From the NCBI GenBank assembly GCA_025936115.1, contig JAICTZ010000030.1:22016-86015 (forward strand): DNA of 64,000 nt, written 5' to 3'. The DNA comes from Polyangiaceae bacterium. Its GTDB lineage: Bacteria; Myxococcota_A; Polyangia; Polyangiales; Polyangiaceae. The first letter of the stretch is position 1; every line of letters begins with the position of its first letter. This document shows, piece after piece, positions 55,529 through 64,000 of this stretch. A program made the translations under genes and the position numbers. Below the pieces are notes generated by a model. It was not told the origin of the DNA. It ran no database searches and was given only the letters and a program-made list of their open reading frames with translations.

Positions 55529-57247
55529 ATGCTCAAATCCATGACCTGGGGTGCGCTCTGCGCAACGGTGATCGTCGCCGGAACTGCTTGCGGCTCGAAC
55601 GATAACCCCGCCACGCCGAACCCCGGGGCCGGCGGCACGGGCGCTTCGACCACGACGGGCGGCACTGGTAACGCACCGCAGGCGGGCACCCCGGGCTCCA
55701 TGGCAAGCGCAGGGCGCGCAGGAAACGGCGGCTCCGGCGCAGTCGGCGGCGCCAACGCAGGCGGCGGGTCCGGCGCAGGCGGCGCGGGCGGCTCGGGTGC
55801 TTTCATGACGGGTGGCACGGGCGCGACGGGCGGCGCAATGAGCGGCTCCGCCGGCAGCGTCGCCTCCGGTGGTGCGGCCACGAACACGGGCGGCGCAGGC
55901 GGCCGACAAGGCGGCGTCGGTTTTGGCGGTCAGGCAGCGGGGGGACGCGTCGGCGCAGGTGGCATGCCCGGCGCTGCCGGTGCCGGGACGGCAGGTGCGG
56001 GCGGCAGCGGCCAGATGGGCACGTCGGGCTTCACGATCAAGACGCAGCTGGCGAGCGACGTGAAGTCGTCGGCGCCGACCACCGTCGGCATCGTGACCTG
56101 GTCGGTCATGGCCACGGGCATCACCGAAGCGCACATCGACTTCGGCCTCGACACCACGTACGGCATGACGGCGCCCGTCGATCTCAAGCAGACGGACTAC
56201 CGCACGCTCCTGCTCGGAATGAAGCCCGCGAAGACCTATCACTTCCATATCGTCGCGAGCGACGGCACGAAGACATACACGAGCGACGATCAAACGATCA
56301 CGACCGGCGCCAAAACGAGCGCGAATCCCGTCACGAGCTTCTCGGTCAAGAACGCTACGGGGCTGACCAAAGGCTTCTTCGTCACCTCCTTTTGGCAGGG
56401 CACGAACTCGAAGATGCCGTTCATCTTCGACACCGACGGCGACGTCGTGTGGTGGTACACGGCGGGGTCGGGTGAATCGACGGACGGCGTCTCGCAAGCG
56501 AAGATGTCCGCGGACGGGCAGAGCATCTGGCTCGTGAACGAGTCGCTCAACGGAGCGCCGCTGCGCCGCGTGACGATCGACGGGCTCACGACGCAGACCT
56601 ACTCGAGCACGAAGTCGTCGCACGCGCTCGCGGCCGTGAGCGGCGACACGATGGCGTACCTCGACTACAGCGAGAACGACTGCAACAGTATCTTCGAGAT
56701 CAACAACGCGGGCACGACGAAAGAAGTCTTCGAACCCACGGGCATCGTCAACGGGACGACGTTTCCGACGTGCCACGGCAACTCCGTTCGCTACTCGAAG
56801 AAAGAAGACGTCTACTCGTATTCCGACTGGAACCAGGACGTCCTCGTCGTCGATCGCTCCGGCAAGGTGCAGTGGAAGCTTTCGCAAAAAGTGAGCGGCG
56901 GCAATCAGAGCTGGGGCGGCGCGCAGCACGGCCAACAACTGCTCGACAGCAGCATCCTGATTTATGCCAACAACGGCGGCGGCAGCATGAGTAAGTCGGC
57001 GGCGATCGAGTACGGCCTCGACGGCAGCCTGATCAAGAAGTTCACGAGCGGCGGCTCTGCCACGAACTTCGGCGACGTTCAGCGCCTCTCGAACGGCAAC
57101 ACCGTCATCACCTACTCGACCTCGTCCCTGATCCAAGAGGTCGACAAGAACGACACCGTCGTCCTCGAAGTGAAAGGCAGCGGCTCGTTCGGGTACGTCG
57201 AGTTTCGCGAGAGCCTCTACGGGCTGCCGCTCGACATTCAGCAGTGA
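55529..57247 (+). CDS. Arylsulfotransferase-like lipoprotein
   Basis: 572 residues from ATG 55529 (ATG 55541 is possible). Lipobox GTAC; residues ~20-165 are an extreme Gly/Ala/Thr linker. A FN3-like domain (GIVTWSVMATGITEAHIDFG) comes next, then a beta-propeller with SFWQGTNSKMPFIFDTDGDV, VWWYTAG, TSSSKSSHAL-like SSTKSSHALAAV and TCHGNSVRYSKKEDVYSYSD. These are typical of ASST/ASST-like proteins, which transfer sulfate between phenols without PAPS. The catalytic His is likely in that region but not proven. Could instead be only a propeller without activity. Confidence 0.7.
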   Translation: MLKSMTWGALCATVIVAGTACGSNDNPATPNPGAGGTGASTTTGGTGNAPQAGTPGSMASAGRAGNGGSGAVGGANAGGGSGAGGAGGSGAFMTGGTGATGGAMSGSAGSVASGGAATNTGGAGGRQGGVGFGGQAAGGRVGAGGMPGAAGAGTAGAGGSGQMGTSGFTIKTQLASDVKSSAPTTVGIVTWSVMATGITEAHIDFGLDTTYGMTAPVDLKQTDYRTLLLGMKPAKTYHFHIVASDGTKTYTSDDQTITTGAKTSANPVTSFSVKNATGLTKGFFVTSFWQGTNSKMPFIFDTDGDVVWWYTAGSGESTDGVSQAKMSADGQSIWLVNESLNGAPLRRVTIDGLTTQTYSSTKSSHALAAVSGDTMAYLDYSENDCNSIFEINNAGTTKEVFEPTGIVNGTTFPTCHGNSVRYSKKEDVYSYSDWNQDVLVVDRSGKVQWKLSQKVSGGNQSWGGAQHGQQLLDSSILIYANNGGGSMSKSAAIEYGLDGSLIKKFTSGGSATNFGDVQRLSNGNTVITYSTSSLIQEVDKNDTVVLEVKGSGSFGYVEFRESLYGLPLDIQQ

Positions 57248-57310
57248 GCGCACGCCGAGAAATCGACGCCTGCGGCCCCCGCTGAGCGTCGATTGCCGGC
57301 CGTGAACTGG

Positions 57311-57383
57311 AGCGGGACACGGGACTCGAACCCGTGACCCCGAGCTTGGGAAGCTCGTGCTCTACCAACTGAGCTAGTCCCGC
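57311..57383 (-). tRNA. tRNA-Gly (anticodon CCC)
   Basis: Reads GCGGGAC acceptor, GCTCAGTTGGTAGAGC D-arm, CGAGC-TTCCCAA-GCTCG anticodon arm (CCC), and T-arm CACGGGTTCGAGTCCCGTG, closing with GTCCCGC and discriminator T. All four stems pair. No CCA is encoded. 73 bases. Confidence 0.95.
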
Positions 57384-57472
57384 TTGATGGTGCGCGGAGC
57401 TTACCCTGCGGGGGCGTCCGCGCCAAGCCTTGACCCCATGCCTCCGCTTCCGCTACGAAGCGAGGTCGAATC

Positions 57473-57778
57473 ATGCGAACGGCTGTCGTCGAGTCCGTCT
57501 GCGAATGCCAAGCCCGTCTCGGCGCCGAGATGGATGAGCAGCGCCGCGCCCTCCGCGGTTGGGCCCGAAAGAAGCTGCGCGCCGATCACGCGCCGGCCAT
57601 CACGACCGGGCTCTCCGCGGAGAGTTTCAACGTGGGCTGGGCCTGTCCGTTCTGCGGACGCAACACGCTGCGCGCCTTCGACACGAACGCCCTCGTCTAT
57701 CAGGAAAAGCCCGCGAACCCGAGCGTGCCGCCCGCCTCACGAGCCGCCGCGCGTTCTAGCGTGCCGGCGGGCAGCTGA
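57473..57778 (+). CDS. Small protein with CxxC motif, unknown
   Basis: 101 residues from ATG 57473, with GAGG seven bases upstream. Helical first half (CECQARLGAEMDEQRRALRG WARKK in two runs), then VGWACPFCGRNTLRAF, a zinc-ribbon-like CPFC knuckle with only one pair of cysteines, and a Ser/Pro tail. Two further cysteines lie at the N-terminus (CEC), so a metal site with CxC plus CxxC is possible. Ends 7 bp before the convergent kinase gene. Confidence 0.6.
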   Translation: MRTAVVESVCECQARLGAEMDEQRRALRGWARKKLRADHAPAITTGLSAESFNVGWACPFCGRNTLRAFDTNALVYQEKPANPSVPPASRAAARSSVPAGS

Positions 57779-57784
57779 GTCGCG

Positions 57785-59338
57785 TCAGACGCGCGACAGC
57801 AGCTCGCGCACGCCAAGGGCGAGGCCGCCGAGGAGTAGTGCGGCAGCCACCCAACTCGTCCGGACGGGACCCAGGGTGAAAACCTCCCCGGCGGCGGATG
57901 CGTACATACGGTCGAGCGCCGTGAGGAGGATGCTCGACGCCACGAGCGCGCTGCCCGGCAGCAGGCGACGCGCGAGCGAGCGTTCGACGGGCGCAGCTGA
58001 TCGCGCGGGCGGAGACGAGCTCTGCGGATCGGGTGGACGGCTCGCGGGTTCGGGACGCGCCGGCGGCCGCGGTGTCACGGGCGCGAGCGGCCGCGGCATG
58101 GCCGGCGGCGCCGGGCTGCGCGGAATGCTCGGCGGGGATTCACTGACGGTCAGCGGAGGGTCGGCGGCGGCGGGCGGCGCTGCAAGCTCGAGTCCAATGA
58201 CGGGACGGTTCGGCGCGAGCGAGCGCTTCGCGCGCGGTTCGTCGGCGGGTAAGTCCAGATCGAGCGACGCTCCTGCGTTGCCCATGTCGTCGAAGTCGAA
58301 GCTCAGCGTGCCCGGCGCCGCCGCGAGCTCAGGCTGGCTCGGGTTGCGCGCGAGCGGCACCAGATCGGGAATTTCAGGACCGGGGCTACTGGTTGCCTCG
58401 GCGCGCCGACCGCTCGCGGCGACGAGCGCCCGCCAAAACGCTCCCGCGTCACGATAGCGGTCGCGCGGCTCGACTGCGAGCGCGCGAGCGAACACCGCTT
58501 CGACGCTGTCGCTCACGATCGCGCCGTGAGTGCGCGGCGTGGGACGGCGCTTGCGCTCGAGGATCTGCGCGCGCACGTTGGCGTGGCCCCCGGCGACCAC
58601 CGGTTCGCCGACGAGCGCCTCGACCAGCGAGAGCGCGAGGCCCCATACGTCCGTCCAGGGTCCGGTTTCGCCCAACTCCTTGGGATTCCACTGTTCGGGA
58701 GCGCCATAGGCCGGCGTGAAGAGCGCCACTTCGTCGGCCCCACGCGCCGCACGGCGCGCCGCGCCACGCACCTCGGCCACGCCGAAATCCAAGATCTTCG
58801 CGACGCGCTCGCCGCCGACGTTGGCGATGAAGACGTTCTCCGGCTTGAGGTCGCAGTGCGCGATACTCTCGGCGCCGGCGGGTCCGTCGAAGTGATGCGC
58901 CCGCTCGAGGGCGCGAGCGACGGGTTCGAGCAGCGGCATGAGCTCGCCGAGCGTGAAGGGGCGCTTGCCGGCGGCTGCGCGCGAGCGGATCAGCGCGTCG
59001 AGCGTCTCACCGTCGAGCCACTCGAGTACCATGAACGGCACGAAGCTGCCGTTCGGCGCGTTCATCACGTCGACGTGGAGCGGCCGTGTCACGGTCGAGG
59101 TGGCCGCGGAAAGCCGAAACATCACCTCGGCCTCGGCGCGAAACTGCTCGAGGAAGCGCGCCTGATACTCGGGGCCGAGGTGCTGCGGCACCTTGAGGCA
59201 CTTGAGCGCGACGGGCGCGCGAAAACCGCCGTGACGCGCGCGATACACGACACCGAAGCCGCCTTCGGCGACGACGCTCTCGACGTGATACGCCGACGCA
59301 ATCACCGTGCCGACGATTCCGAACAGGTCTTCGGGCAT
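57785..59338 (-). CDS. Membrane-anchored Ser/Thr kinase, non-RD
   Basis: 517 residues. Glycine loop AEGGFGVV at 24-31, lysine K46 in VALK, HCDLKPEN at 161-168 (Cys replaces Arg before the catalytic Asp, so non-RD), DFG at 184-186 and GAPEQW. A Pro/Ala/Ser linker follows, then two hydrophobic C-terminal segments (LLPGSALVASSILLTALDRM; TSWVAAALLLGGLALGVREL). Last gene of a three-gene leftward operon. Non-RD kinases are often regulated differently from activation-loop phosphorylation. Confidence 0.88.
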   Translation of the reverse strand: MPEDLFGIVGTVIASAYHVESVVAEGGFGVVYRARHGGFRAPVALKCLKVPQHLGPEYQARFLEQFRAEAEVMFRLSAATSTVTRPLHVDVMNAPNGSFVPFMVLEWLDGETLDALIRSRAAAGKRPFTLGELMPLLEPVARALERAHHFDGPAGAESIAHCDLKPENVFIANVGGERVAKILDFGVAEVRGAARRAARGADEVALFTPAYGAPEQWNPKELGETGPWTDVWGLALSLVEALVGEPVVAGGHANVRAQILERKRRPTPRTHGAIVSDSVEAVFARALAVEPRDRYRDAGAFWRALVAASGRRAEATSSPGPEIPDLVPLARNPSQPELAAAPGTLSFDFDDMGNAGASLDLDLPADEPRAKRSLAPNRPVIGLELAAPPAAADPPLTVSESPPSIPRSPAPPAMPRPLAPVTPRPPARPEPASRPPDPQSSSPPARSAAPVERSLARRLLPGSALVASSILLTALDRMYASAAGEVFTLGPVRTSWVAAALLLGGLALGVRELLSRV

Positions 59339-59365
59339 CGCTGTGAACGAGCGCGCGCAGCGCTC

Positions 59366-60895
59366 TTACGCGAGAGCGATCCCGAGCTGGCGCCGGAGCC
59401 CGAAATAGCGCTCGCTCGTCGCGAACGCCAACAAATCCTTGCCGAGCTCGCCCAAACCGCGTTCTTCCGCTTCGAGTAGCTCGAGGGCCGTGCCGAGGTC
59501 GTTCGCCAGCAGAAAGCCCGCGCGGCACGCGGTCTTTTCGGTCGCGAGACTCCAGCGTTGGAGATTGGTGCGCGCGCCCTCTTCGACGAAGCGCAAGAAG
59601 CAGCCGCGGAGCGTGTCGAGCTGCGCCGACTCGAGCAGCGGCTGGATCGCGTTCGCGATCGGCGTCACGCGCCGTTTCACGTCCTCGGCGATCGGCAGTC
59701 CCGGGTTGCCGATCACGAGAGCGGCGAGGAATAGATCTTCGAGATCGGGCACGCTCGAAAAGAGCGCCTTCACGTAGTGCTCGTTGCGATAAAAAGAGAG
59801 GTGCCGCCCGACGAGGAAAGCGTATTCGAGCTGCGTGCGGCCACTCAGCGCGGCTTTGCCGATGACGGTGATGGGCGGCACGGCAGGCACATGCACGTAT
59901 GCCGCGTCGCGCTCGCGCTCGACGAAGACGTGCGGCGTCGGCAGACCGAGGATCGCCGCCGCCCACGGGATGGCGCGCACGGCCGTGACCGTCGCTTTCA
60001 CGGGGTCTTGGCGTGTCTCGGGCTTCGGATGATGGAGCTTGCCGTCGCGGCGGAGCGCCGTGACGCGGCCGAGCAGCGCGGCAGGCGCGATCACGCCGAA
60101 GATCTGACCGGTGAGCACGTCTTCCTCGGGGTGGAACAGCTGGTCGTACCAGGCGGCCGGCGAGAGACCCGCGCGGGGCGCGATCAACGTGCGCGAGCGA
60201 TGCGCCTCGAACTCGGCGCGCTCTTCGGGCGTCGCCGTGCCGAGCGCAACGAGCGCTTGAGCCACACAAAACGAGCGCTCGACATCGCCCCGAGCCGCGT
60301 AAATCCGACGAAGTTGCCGGTGCGCTCCGGCGTCCGTCGGGTTGCGGCGCACGCGGCGCCACGCCTCCTCTGGGTCCTCGCTCGCCGTGGCGGCTACGTC
60401 GTCGAGCTCGCTCAGATCGATCTCGACGTTGATGGCGGCTTCTGCTCGGCGAAGCTCTTCTTCGAGCTCGCGCACACGCGCTTCGAGCTGCTCGACGCGC
60501 TTGAGCAACAGCGCGCGGCCCGCGTCACCATCGGCGTCGACGCGAAGGGGCGCGAGCGAAGCGGCAGGTTCCTCGTAGTGCTCGACGATGCGCACGCGGT
60601 GGCGCGTCTGATACGCCGCGACCATCGCCTGCTCGAGCCGAAACAATCGCTCGCGATCGATGCCGAGATTGGCCGCGGCGCGCTCGAGTCGCGCGCGCTC
60701 TTCGGCCGTGATGATGCCGTCTTCGAGCACCTCGGCGAAGAGCTCTTCGTACTGCGTCTCGAGTGGGCCGAGCCCGAAACCGCCCGCGACCTCCGCCGCG
60801 GCGAAGCTCGCGCCGTGTTCGAACGCACCCGCCCCTGCCTCCTCCGCAGCGCGCGAGCGCAAGCTCGGCACCCCGCCCTCGCCGCCGACGGTCAC
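59366..60895 (-). CDS. Coiled-coil protein coupled to the kinase gene, unknown
   Basis: 509 residues from GTG 60895, which overlaps the stop of the lipoprotein gene. The N-terminal region has LEDGIITAEERARLERAAAN (EF-hand- or TerB-like), then a coiled coil (LKRVEQLEARVRELEEELRR), a TPR-like pair (EEAWRRVRRNPTDAGAHRQL) and an all-helix C-terminal domain with FHPEEDVLTGQIFGV. Soluble. Position between a Cys-rich lipoprotein and a kinase suggests a signalling adaptor; this is inference. Confidence 0.65.
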   Translation of the reverse strand: MTVGGEGGVPSLRSRAAEEAGAGAFEHGASFAAAEVAGGFGLGPLETQYEELFAEVLEDGIITAEERARLERAAANLGIDRERLFRLEQAMVAAYQTRHRVRIVEHYEEPAASLAPLRVDADGDAGRALLLKRVEQLEARVRELEEELRRAEAAINVEIDLSELDDVAATASEDPEEAWRRVRRNPTDAGAHRQLRRIYAARGDVERSFCVAQALVALGTATPEERAEFEAHRSRTLIAPRAGLSPAAWYDQLFHPEEDVLTGQIFGVIAPAALLGRVTALRRDGKLHHPKPETRQDPVKATVTAVRAIPWAAAILGLPTPHVFVERERDAAYVHVPAVPPITVIGKAALSGRTQLEYAFLVGRHLSFYRNEHYVKALFSSVPDLEDLFLAALVIGNPGLPIAEDVKRRVTPIANAIQPLLESAQLDTLRGCFLRFVEEGARTNLQRWSLATEKTACRAGFLLANDLGTALELLEAEERGLGELGKDLLAFATSERYFGLRRQLGIALA

Positions 60896-62184
60896 GAGCC
60901 GCCCTGACCGCCTGCGCCTGCCCCAGCCTCACTCATCGTGCCCGCGCCGCCTGCACCCGCGCCGCCTGTGCCGCCGCCCGGATGACCCGGCGGGCACGTG
61001 CTGATCGAGTCCCGCGAGGTCTCGCCCGACAGCAACGGCCGGCAATAACCAGCACGTGTCCAAACGTTCATGATGCCGCCCATCGTGTCGTCGACACAGT
61101 AGTCGCCGGGCGCGCCGCAGTCCGCATTGCAGTCGCACAGCTTGGTGCAGATGCCGAGGTCACCGAGCGCCGGCGTGTCGGCCGAAATGATCGTGCCGAA
61201 AAGGCAGGCGTTTTCGGCCGGCGTGCCGGGGGGGCCGCCCCAGCCGCAACCCGTCAGTCCCGACGTGATCGAGCAGTACGAAGAGCATTCACCGTCGGTC
61301 GCGTCCTGCGTCTTGGTCAGGCAAAAACCATTGCAAGCGTCGGTCTCGTTACCCGTCGGTTCCGTGCACGCGCTACCAAGAGGCAACCCGGTCGGCTTGG
61401 TCGAGGTGCAGAGCCCGGTCGTAAAATCGCAGAGCTGATCTGGCGTGCAATCGTAGTCGCCGCCGCAGAGCGGCATGCAGCCGGTGACGATCTGGGCGCA
61501 GGTGGAATACCGCGAATCGCAGATCTCGCCGGCGCCGCAGTCGTCGATCGTCTCGCAGGCGACGTTGCCCGGGATATCGCCAACGAAGGTGCACACCATG
61601 TCATCACGCTCGTTGCACTTGGGCGAGTCGCCCTCGGCGCATGCGGCAACGCAATACTGATCCGTGTCCGTGAACGGCACGCAGTACGCATCGCTCTGGA
61701 TTTCCGTGCACTGGCCCTGCGTCGTGCAGGCCATCGTGCACAGGCCGTGCGGCGGCCCGTCGCCCGAAATGCCCGTACTCGTGACGCACGTGAGGCCGGA
61801 GCTGCCGCAATCGGTGTCGCTCACGCAAGCGCGGCCGAAATTGGCGGCCGCCGTCGAGCTGCCGCCCGCCTTGCCGCCACTCCCACTGCCGCCTTTGCCC
61901 GCTTTGCCGCCGGCGCCGATGATGCCGTTGCCCGCCGAGCCGCCCGAGCCACGAAGATCGTAGCAGTCGGGGCCGTCGCAGCACTGCGTGTCGGACGCTT
62001 TCGCGCACACGCCGAGGGAGCCGGTCACGGTCCGACACTCGTTGCCCGAAGTGCAATCGCTCGTCTGCGAACACGGCTTGCAGTACGCAGTGTGCCCGCC
62101 CGTCGCCTCGTCCTTGCCGCAGCTCGCCGTCGCCAACAGCACCCACCCGATCCCGAGAGTGAGTAAGCTAAATCCGCGTCGCAT
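60892..62184 (-). CDS. Cys-rich surface lipoprotein
   Basis: 430 residues from the ATG at 62184, preceded by AGGAGG with nine-base spacing. Lipobox TASC, then a Gly/Ala/Ser linker, and a Cys-rich mature domain with many knuckles (CKPCSQTSDCTSGNECRTV; DCGAGEICDSRYSTC; CGAPGDYCVDD) and a Gly-rich end. Similar to disulfide-rich surface proteins of myxobacteria. Its stop overlaps the GTG of the coiled-coil protein gene by 4 bp (GTGA), so the operon is co-translated. Confidence 0.75.
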   Translation of the reverse strand: MRRGFSLLTLGIGWVLLATASCGKDEATGGHTAYCKPCSQTSDCTSGNECRTVTGSLGVCAKASDTQCCDGPDCYDLRGSGGSAGNGIIGAGGKAGKGGSGSGGKAGGSSTAAANFGRACVSDTDCGSSGLTCVTSTGISGDGPPHGLCTMACTTQGQCTEIQSDAYCVPFTDTDQYCVAACAEGDSPKCNERDDMVCTFVGDIPGNVACETIDDCGAGEICDSRYSTCAQIVTGCMPLCGGDYDCTPDQLCDFTTGLCTSTKPTGLPLGSACTEPTGNETDACNGFCLTKTQDATDGECSSYCSITSGLTGCGWGGPPGTPAENACLFGTIISADTPALGDLGICTKLCDCNADCGAPGDYCVDDTMGGIMNVWTRAGYCRPLLSGETSRDSISTCPPGHPGGGTGGAGAGGAGTMSEAGAGAGGQGGS

Positions 62185-62825
62185 CACTGGTTGCCTCCTA
62201 AAGGCTCCGGAGATTCTAGCGCGCCGAACCTCGCCGCACGCAAGCCATTTCACTCGGACGGGCCCTGCTCGATCTTGCGCGTCCGAGCACACCGGCGCGT
62301 CCGCGCAGGCATTCACACGCTGTCAACGCAACGCTCCGTTGGCACGGTGACGTCGGTGTTCAGTCGCAAAGCGCCCCGCGCCCGGCGACGCGGCACTCAC
62401 GGCCGTTCGGCTGGCTGTCGAACGGGGAGACCTGGACGCAGGGATGGTGGTCGCGGCGGAGCTTCGGGCGCGCCGCGAGGCGGCCCTCGCCCGCTGGTTT
62501 CGGGAGCGCAAGAACAGGCCCGAGAAGTACGCAGGCCGACACGGTCCTGCTTCTCAGCGCCGAGCGGGCCGACGGCCGAGTCCTTTCCACGCGAGTCGCA
62601 TTCGCGAAGCTTCGCGAGGATCCCGACGACTATCCCGAGCATCCCTGCCCGCGCTCTTCGGAACGCGCTCGATTGAGGGCACGACGGTGGGCCAGCGGCT
62701 GCTCCTGCTCGAGAGCTTCCTGCGAGCGCCGATCGCGTCCGGCGTCCATGCGCACGCGTTCCGCGCCGCGGACGCCGCCGCCAGGGCCTGCAATGTCACA
62801 CGCGGGCGAGCGCGGAGCCCATGGA
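62185..62825 (+). other. Degenerate region left of the integrase remnant
   Basis: No intact gene. Frames contain protein-like pieces broken by frameshifts, for example RLAVERGDLDAGMVVAAELR (about 62410) and SAERADGRVLSTRVAFAKLR (about 62560), which read in different frames. I read this as decayed mobile-element or regulatory-gene DNA. No name can be given. Confidence 0.35.
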
Positions 62826-63422
62826 TCACCGGCTCGGTGATGGTGTCGGGACGGACGGGGAGCCGGTTGCTACCGGACCCGATGTGGCCTGAGCCGCGGA
62901 TGGACTAGGGACTGCCATCACTGCGAGAACCGCTAAAATCGTGCCCAGTACCATCAGAACAAAAAACATGTTGGTTCCGTCGCGAGTCGCTCGTCTCAAG
63001 GAGTCGAGACTACGCAGATCCGCGCCCCAGCCGTCCTTTATCAGCTTGCTCTTCAGGGAAGCACAGTGCTCGACGAGAGCGGCCTCGACCACCGGGAGCT
63101 CCTTCTTGATGCCCTTGTAAGCGCGACTCTTTGCAAAGACATAGCGAACACCAACGGCTCCAAATAGACAAACAGCAAGCGACAGAAACAGCTTGTGTTC
63201 CGGCGCGAGTGCAGTCTTACCCGAGGCCCACCCAATGACGATCATGTCCAATGTAAGAGCTTGGATGGCTGAGTTGAACTGTCGTTCTGCGAGAAATCGT
63301 TTTTCGCCCGTCCGCGACTCATAGAGCGCAACTAATGCGTCGACCTCACCTTCGCCGCCGCCACTTGTGCCCGCGGTCCTCGTCCCGTCCCCTGCGTCTT
63401 CTTCACGGTCTCGGTCGGTCAT
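62826..63422 (-). CDS. Small membrane protein inside a decayed element
   Basis: 198 residues from ATG 63422, preceded by GAGAGG. A charged N-terminus (MTDRDREEDAGDGTR) is followed by ERQFNSAIQALTLDMIVIGW, two hydrophobic segments near KLFLSLAVCLFGAVGVRYVF, and a third near MFFVLMVLGTILAVLAVMAV. The central part of the gene is lower in GC than the surroundings. The helix-TM-TM-helix-TM layout is like some phage-defence effectors, but no family is identified. Confidence 0.55.
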   Translation of the reverse strand: MTDRDREEDAGDGTRTAGTSGGGEGEVDALVALYESRTGEKRFLAERQFNSAIQALTLDMIVIGWASGKTALAPEHKLFLSLAVCLFGAVGVRYVFAKSRAYKGIKKELPVVEAALVEHCASLKSKLIKDGWGADLRSLDSLRRATRDGTNMFFVLMVLGTILAVLAVMAVPSPSAAQATSGPVATGSPSVPTPSPSR

Positions 63423-63559
63423 GGTTGTGCCTCTCTCCGGCTCCCATCGGGACCAGACGCGGAAGTCCACCGGGCATGGAAGCTGAGGCTGAGGCGACCG
63501 TCAACGTCCACCCCGCGTGGGCATTCTTGAGGCTTAGCCGATCACGCCAGGTGCCCTTG

Positions 63560-64000
63560 TCCGCTCTGCCGTCGCGTCCTCTTCGGCTTCCTCGCCCCCC
63601 ACAGCTTGGCGCCCATCCTACGCGCCGGTCTCCGAGCAGCCTGGGGGACGAGGCCCGAGCTCTTCAAGAGCGGCAAGAACCGGCAACCCATGCGCGTGCA
63701 CGACCTGCGCGGAACGCTCGTCACCCTCGGCTTGGCGAACGGCCGGACGGAGACGTGGATCGCCGATCGTACCGGCCACACGTCCAGCCAGATGATCAAC
63801 CGGTACCGGCGCGCCGCTCGCGGTGCTGCGGAGCTCGAACTCGGGGAGCTGCTGCCGCTCGCCACGGCGCTCCCTGAGCTCGCTGATTACCCTGGGATTA
63901 CCCAGAACGCTCAAACGCTGGGTAGTGACCGATCGCGAAACCAGCAGAAAAATCGAGGTGGGTCGACTGGGACTCGAACCCAGGACCAACGGATTAAAAA
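63560..64000 (+). pseudogene. int: Tyrosine recombinase (integrase), C-terminal remnant
   Basis: Only the catalytic C-terminus is left: MRVHDLRGTLVTLGLANGRT has the H-x-x-R box, ADRTGHTSSQMINRYRR has the third-box GH and the Tyr nucleophile. The N-terminal DNA-binding half and the first Arg are missing. The frame stays open into the tRNA-Lys gene, so the end lies outside the window. Typical of an element that integrated at the tRNA 3' end. Confidence 0.75.
63959..64000 (-). tRNA. tRNA-Lys, 3' half (right end cut)
   Basis: Reads from the anticodon loop (TTTTTAATCC) through the variable loop, T-arm CTGGG-TTCGAGT-CCCAG, the acceptor strand TCGACCC and discriminator A at 63959. The 5' half lies beyond base 64000. 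TTTAA after the T-rich loop fits anticodon TTT, Lys. It is the probable integration target of the element to its left. Confidence 0.85.

Noticed and set aside
54875..57253. 792-codon minus-strand frame
   Set aside because: Antisense to two good lipoprotein genes and the tRNA-side gap; Arg/Ala-rich with no domains.

Overview
The window is GC-rich chromosomal DNA, most likely from a myxobacterium (Polyangia, Sorangium/Labilithrix-like). The inference rests on strong G/C preference at third codon positions, eukaryote-like Ser/Thr kinases (one fused to an AAA ATPase and a long helical tail), and many lipoproteins with a Gly/Ala/Ser/Thr-rich linker after the lipobox. No 16S or ribosomal marker is present, so the assignment is by gene style only.

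Layout. (1) 1-13,846: the right part of an integrated phage-like element, almost all on the minus strand: a chain of small early genes joined by 4-bp stop/start overlaps, small- and large-terminase genes, a few structural genes, a tail-fibre-like gene and a tape-measure gene. It ends at a 27-bp remnant of a tRNA-Pro 3' end, which I read as the attachment site. No portal, capsid or head-protease gene is visible, and two genes carry single-base frameshifts. (2) 13,974-31,791: host genes: giant kinase/ATPase, cytochrome-c-like lipoprotein, methionine aminopeptidase, a LysR-type DNA-binding stub beside chrA, two lipoproteins, an ArsR-SRPBCC-DoxX operon with an apparently leaderless promoter, a plant-type enoyl-ACP reductase, a frameshifted secreted protein, a metallophosphoesterase, a membrane protein and an LRR lipoprotein. 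(3) 31,866-42,255: glutaredoxin/CysH fusion, small genes, a strongly structured probable RNA ending in a perfect terminator, a polytopic membrane protein, an SMP-30-like protein, a carboxylesterase, a HelD/UvrD-like helicase and a class II glutamine amidotransferase. (4) 42,560-54,884: a beta-glucan/cellulose module (porin, two carbohydrate-binding-like lipoproteins, GH8 glucanase, GH94 phosphorylase, small outer-membrane barrel) next to a PPi-type phosphofructokinase; it is interrupted by a decayed nucleotidyltransferase pair and a lower-GC secreted protein. (5) 54,932-64,000: lipoproteins including an arylsulfotransferase-like protein, tRNA-Gly, a three-gene operon (Cys-rich lipoprotein, coiled-coil protein, membrane-anchored non-RD kinase), then a decayed integrative element with a membrane protein and an integrase remnant against tRNA-Lys.

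How the genes may work together. The GH8 enzyme would cut beta-glucan at the cell surface, aided by the binding lipoproteins; oligosaccharides would pass through the porin; the GH94 enzyme would phosphorolyse cellobiose to glucose-1-phosphate and glucose; and the phosphofructokinase feeds glycolysis. No inner-membrane sugar transporter is seen here. The kinase operon at 57.8-62.2 kb looks like a surface-sensing system. The least explained items are the RNA-like locus at about 33.97-34.35 kb, the capsid-less phage-like element with its helical-repeat protein, and the kinase operon.
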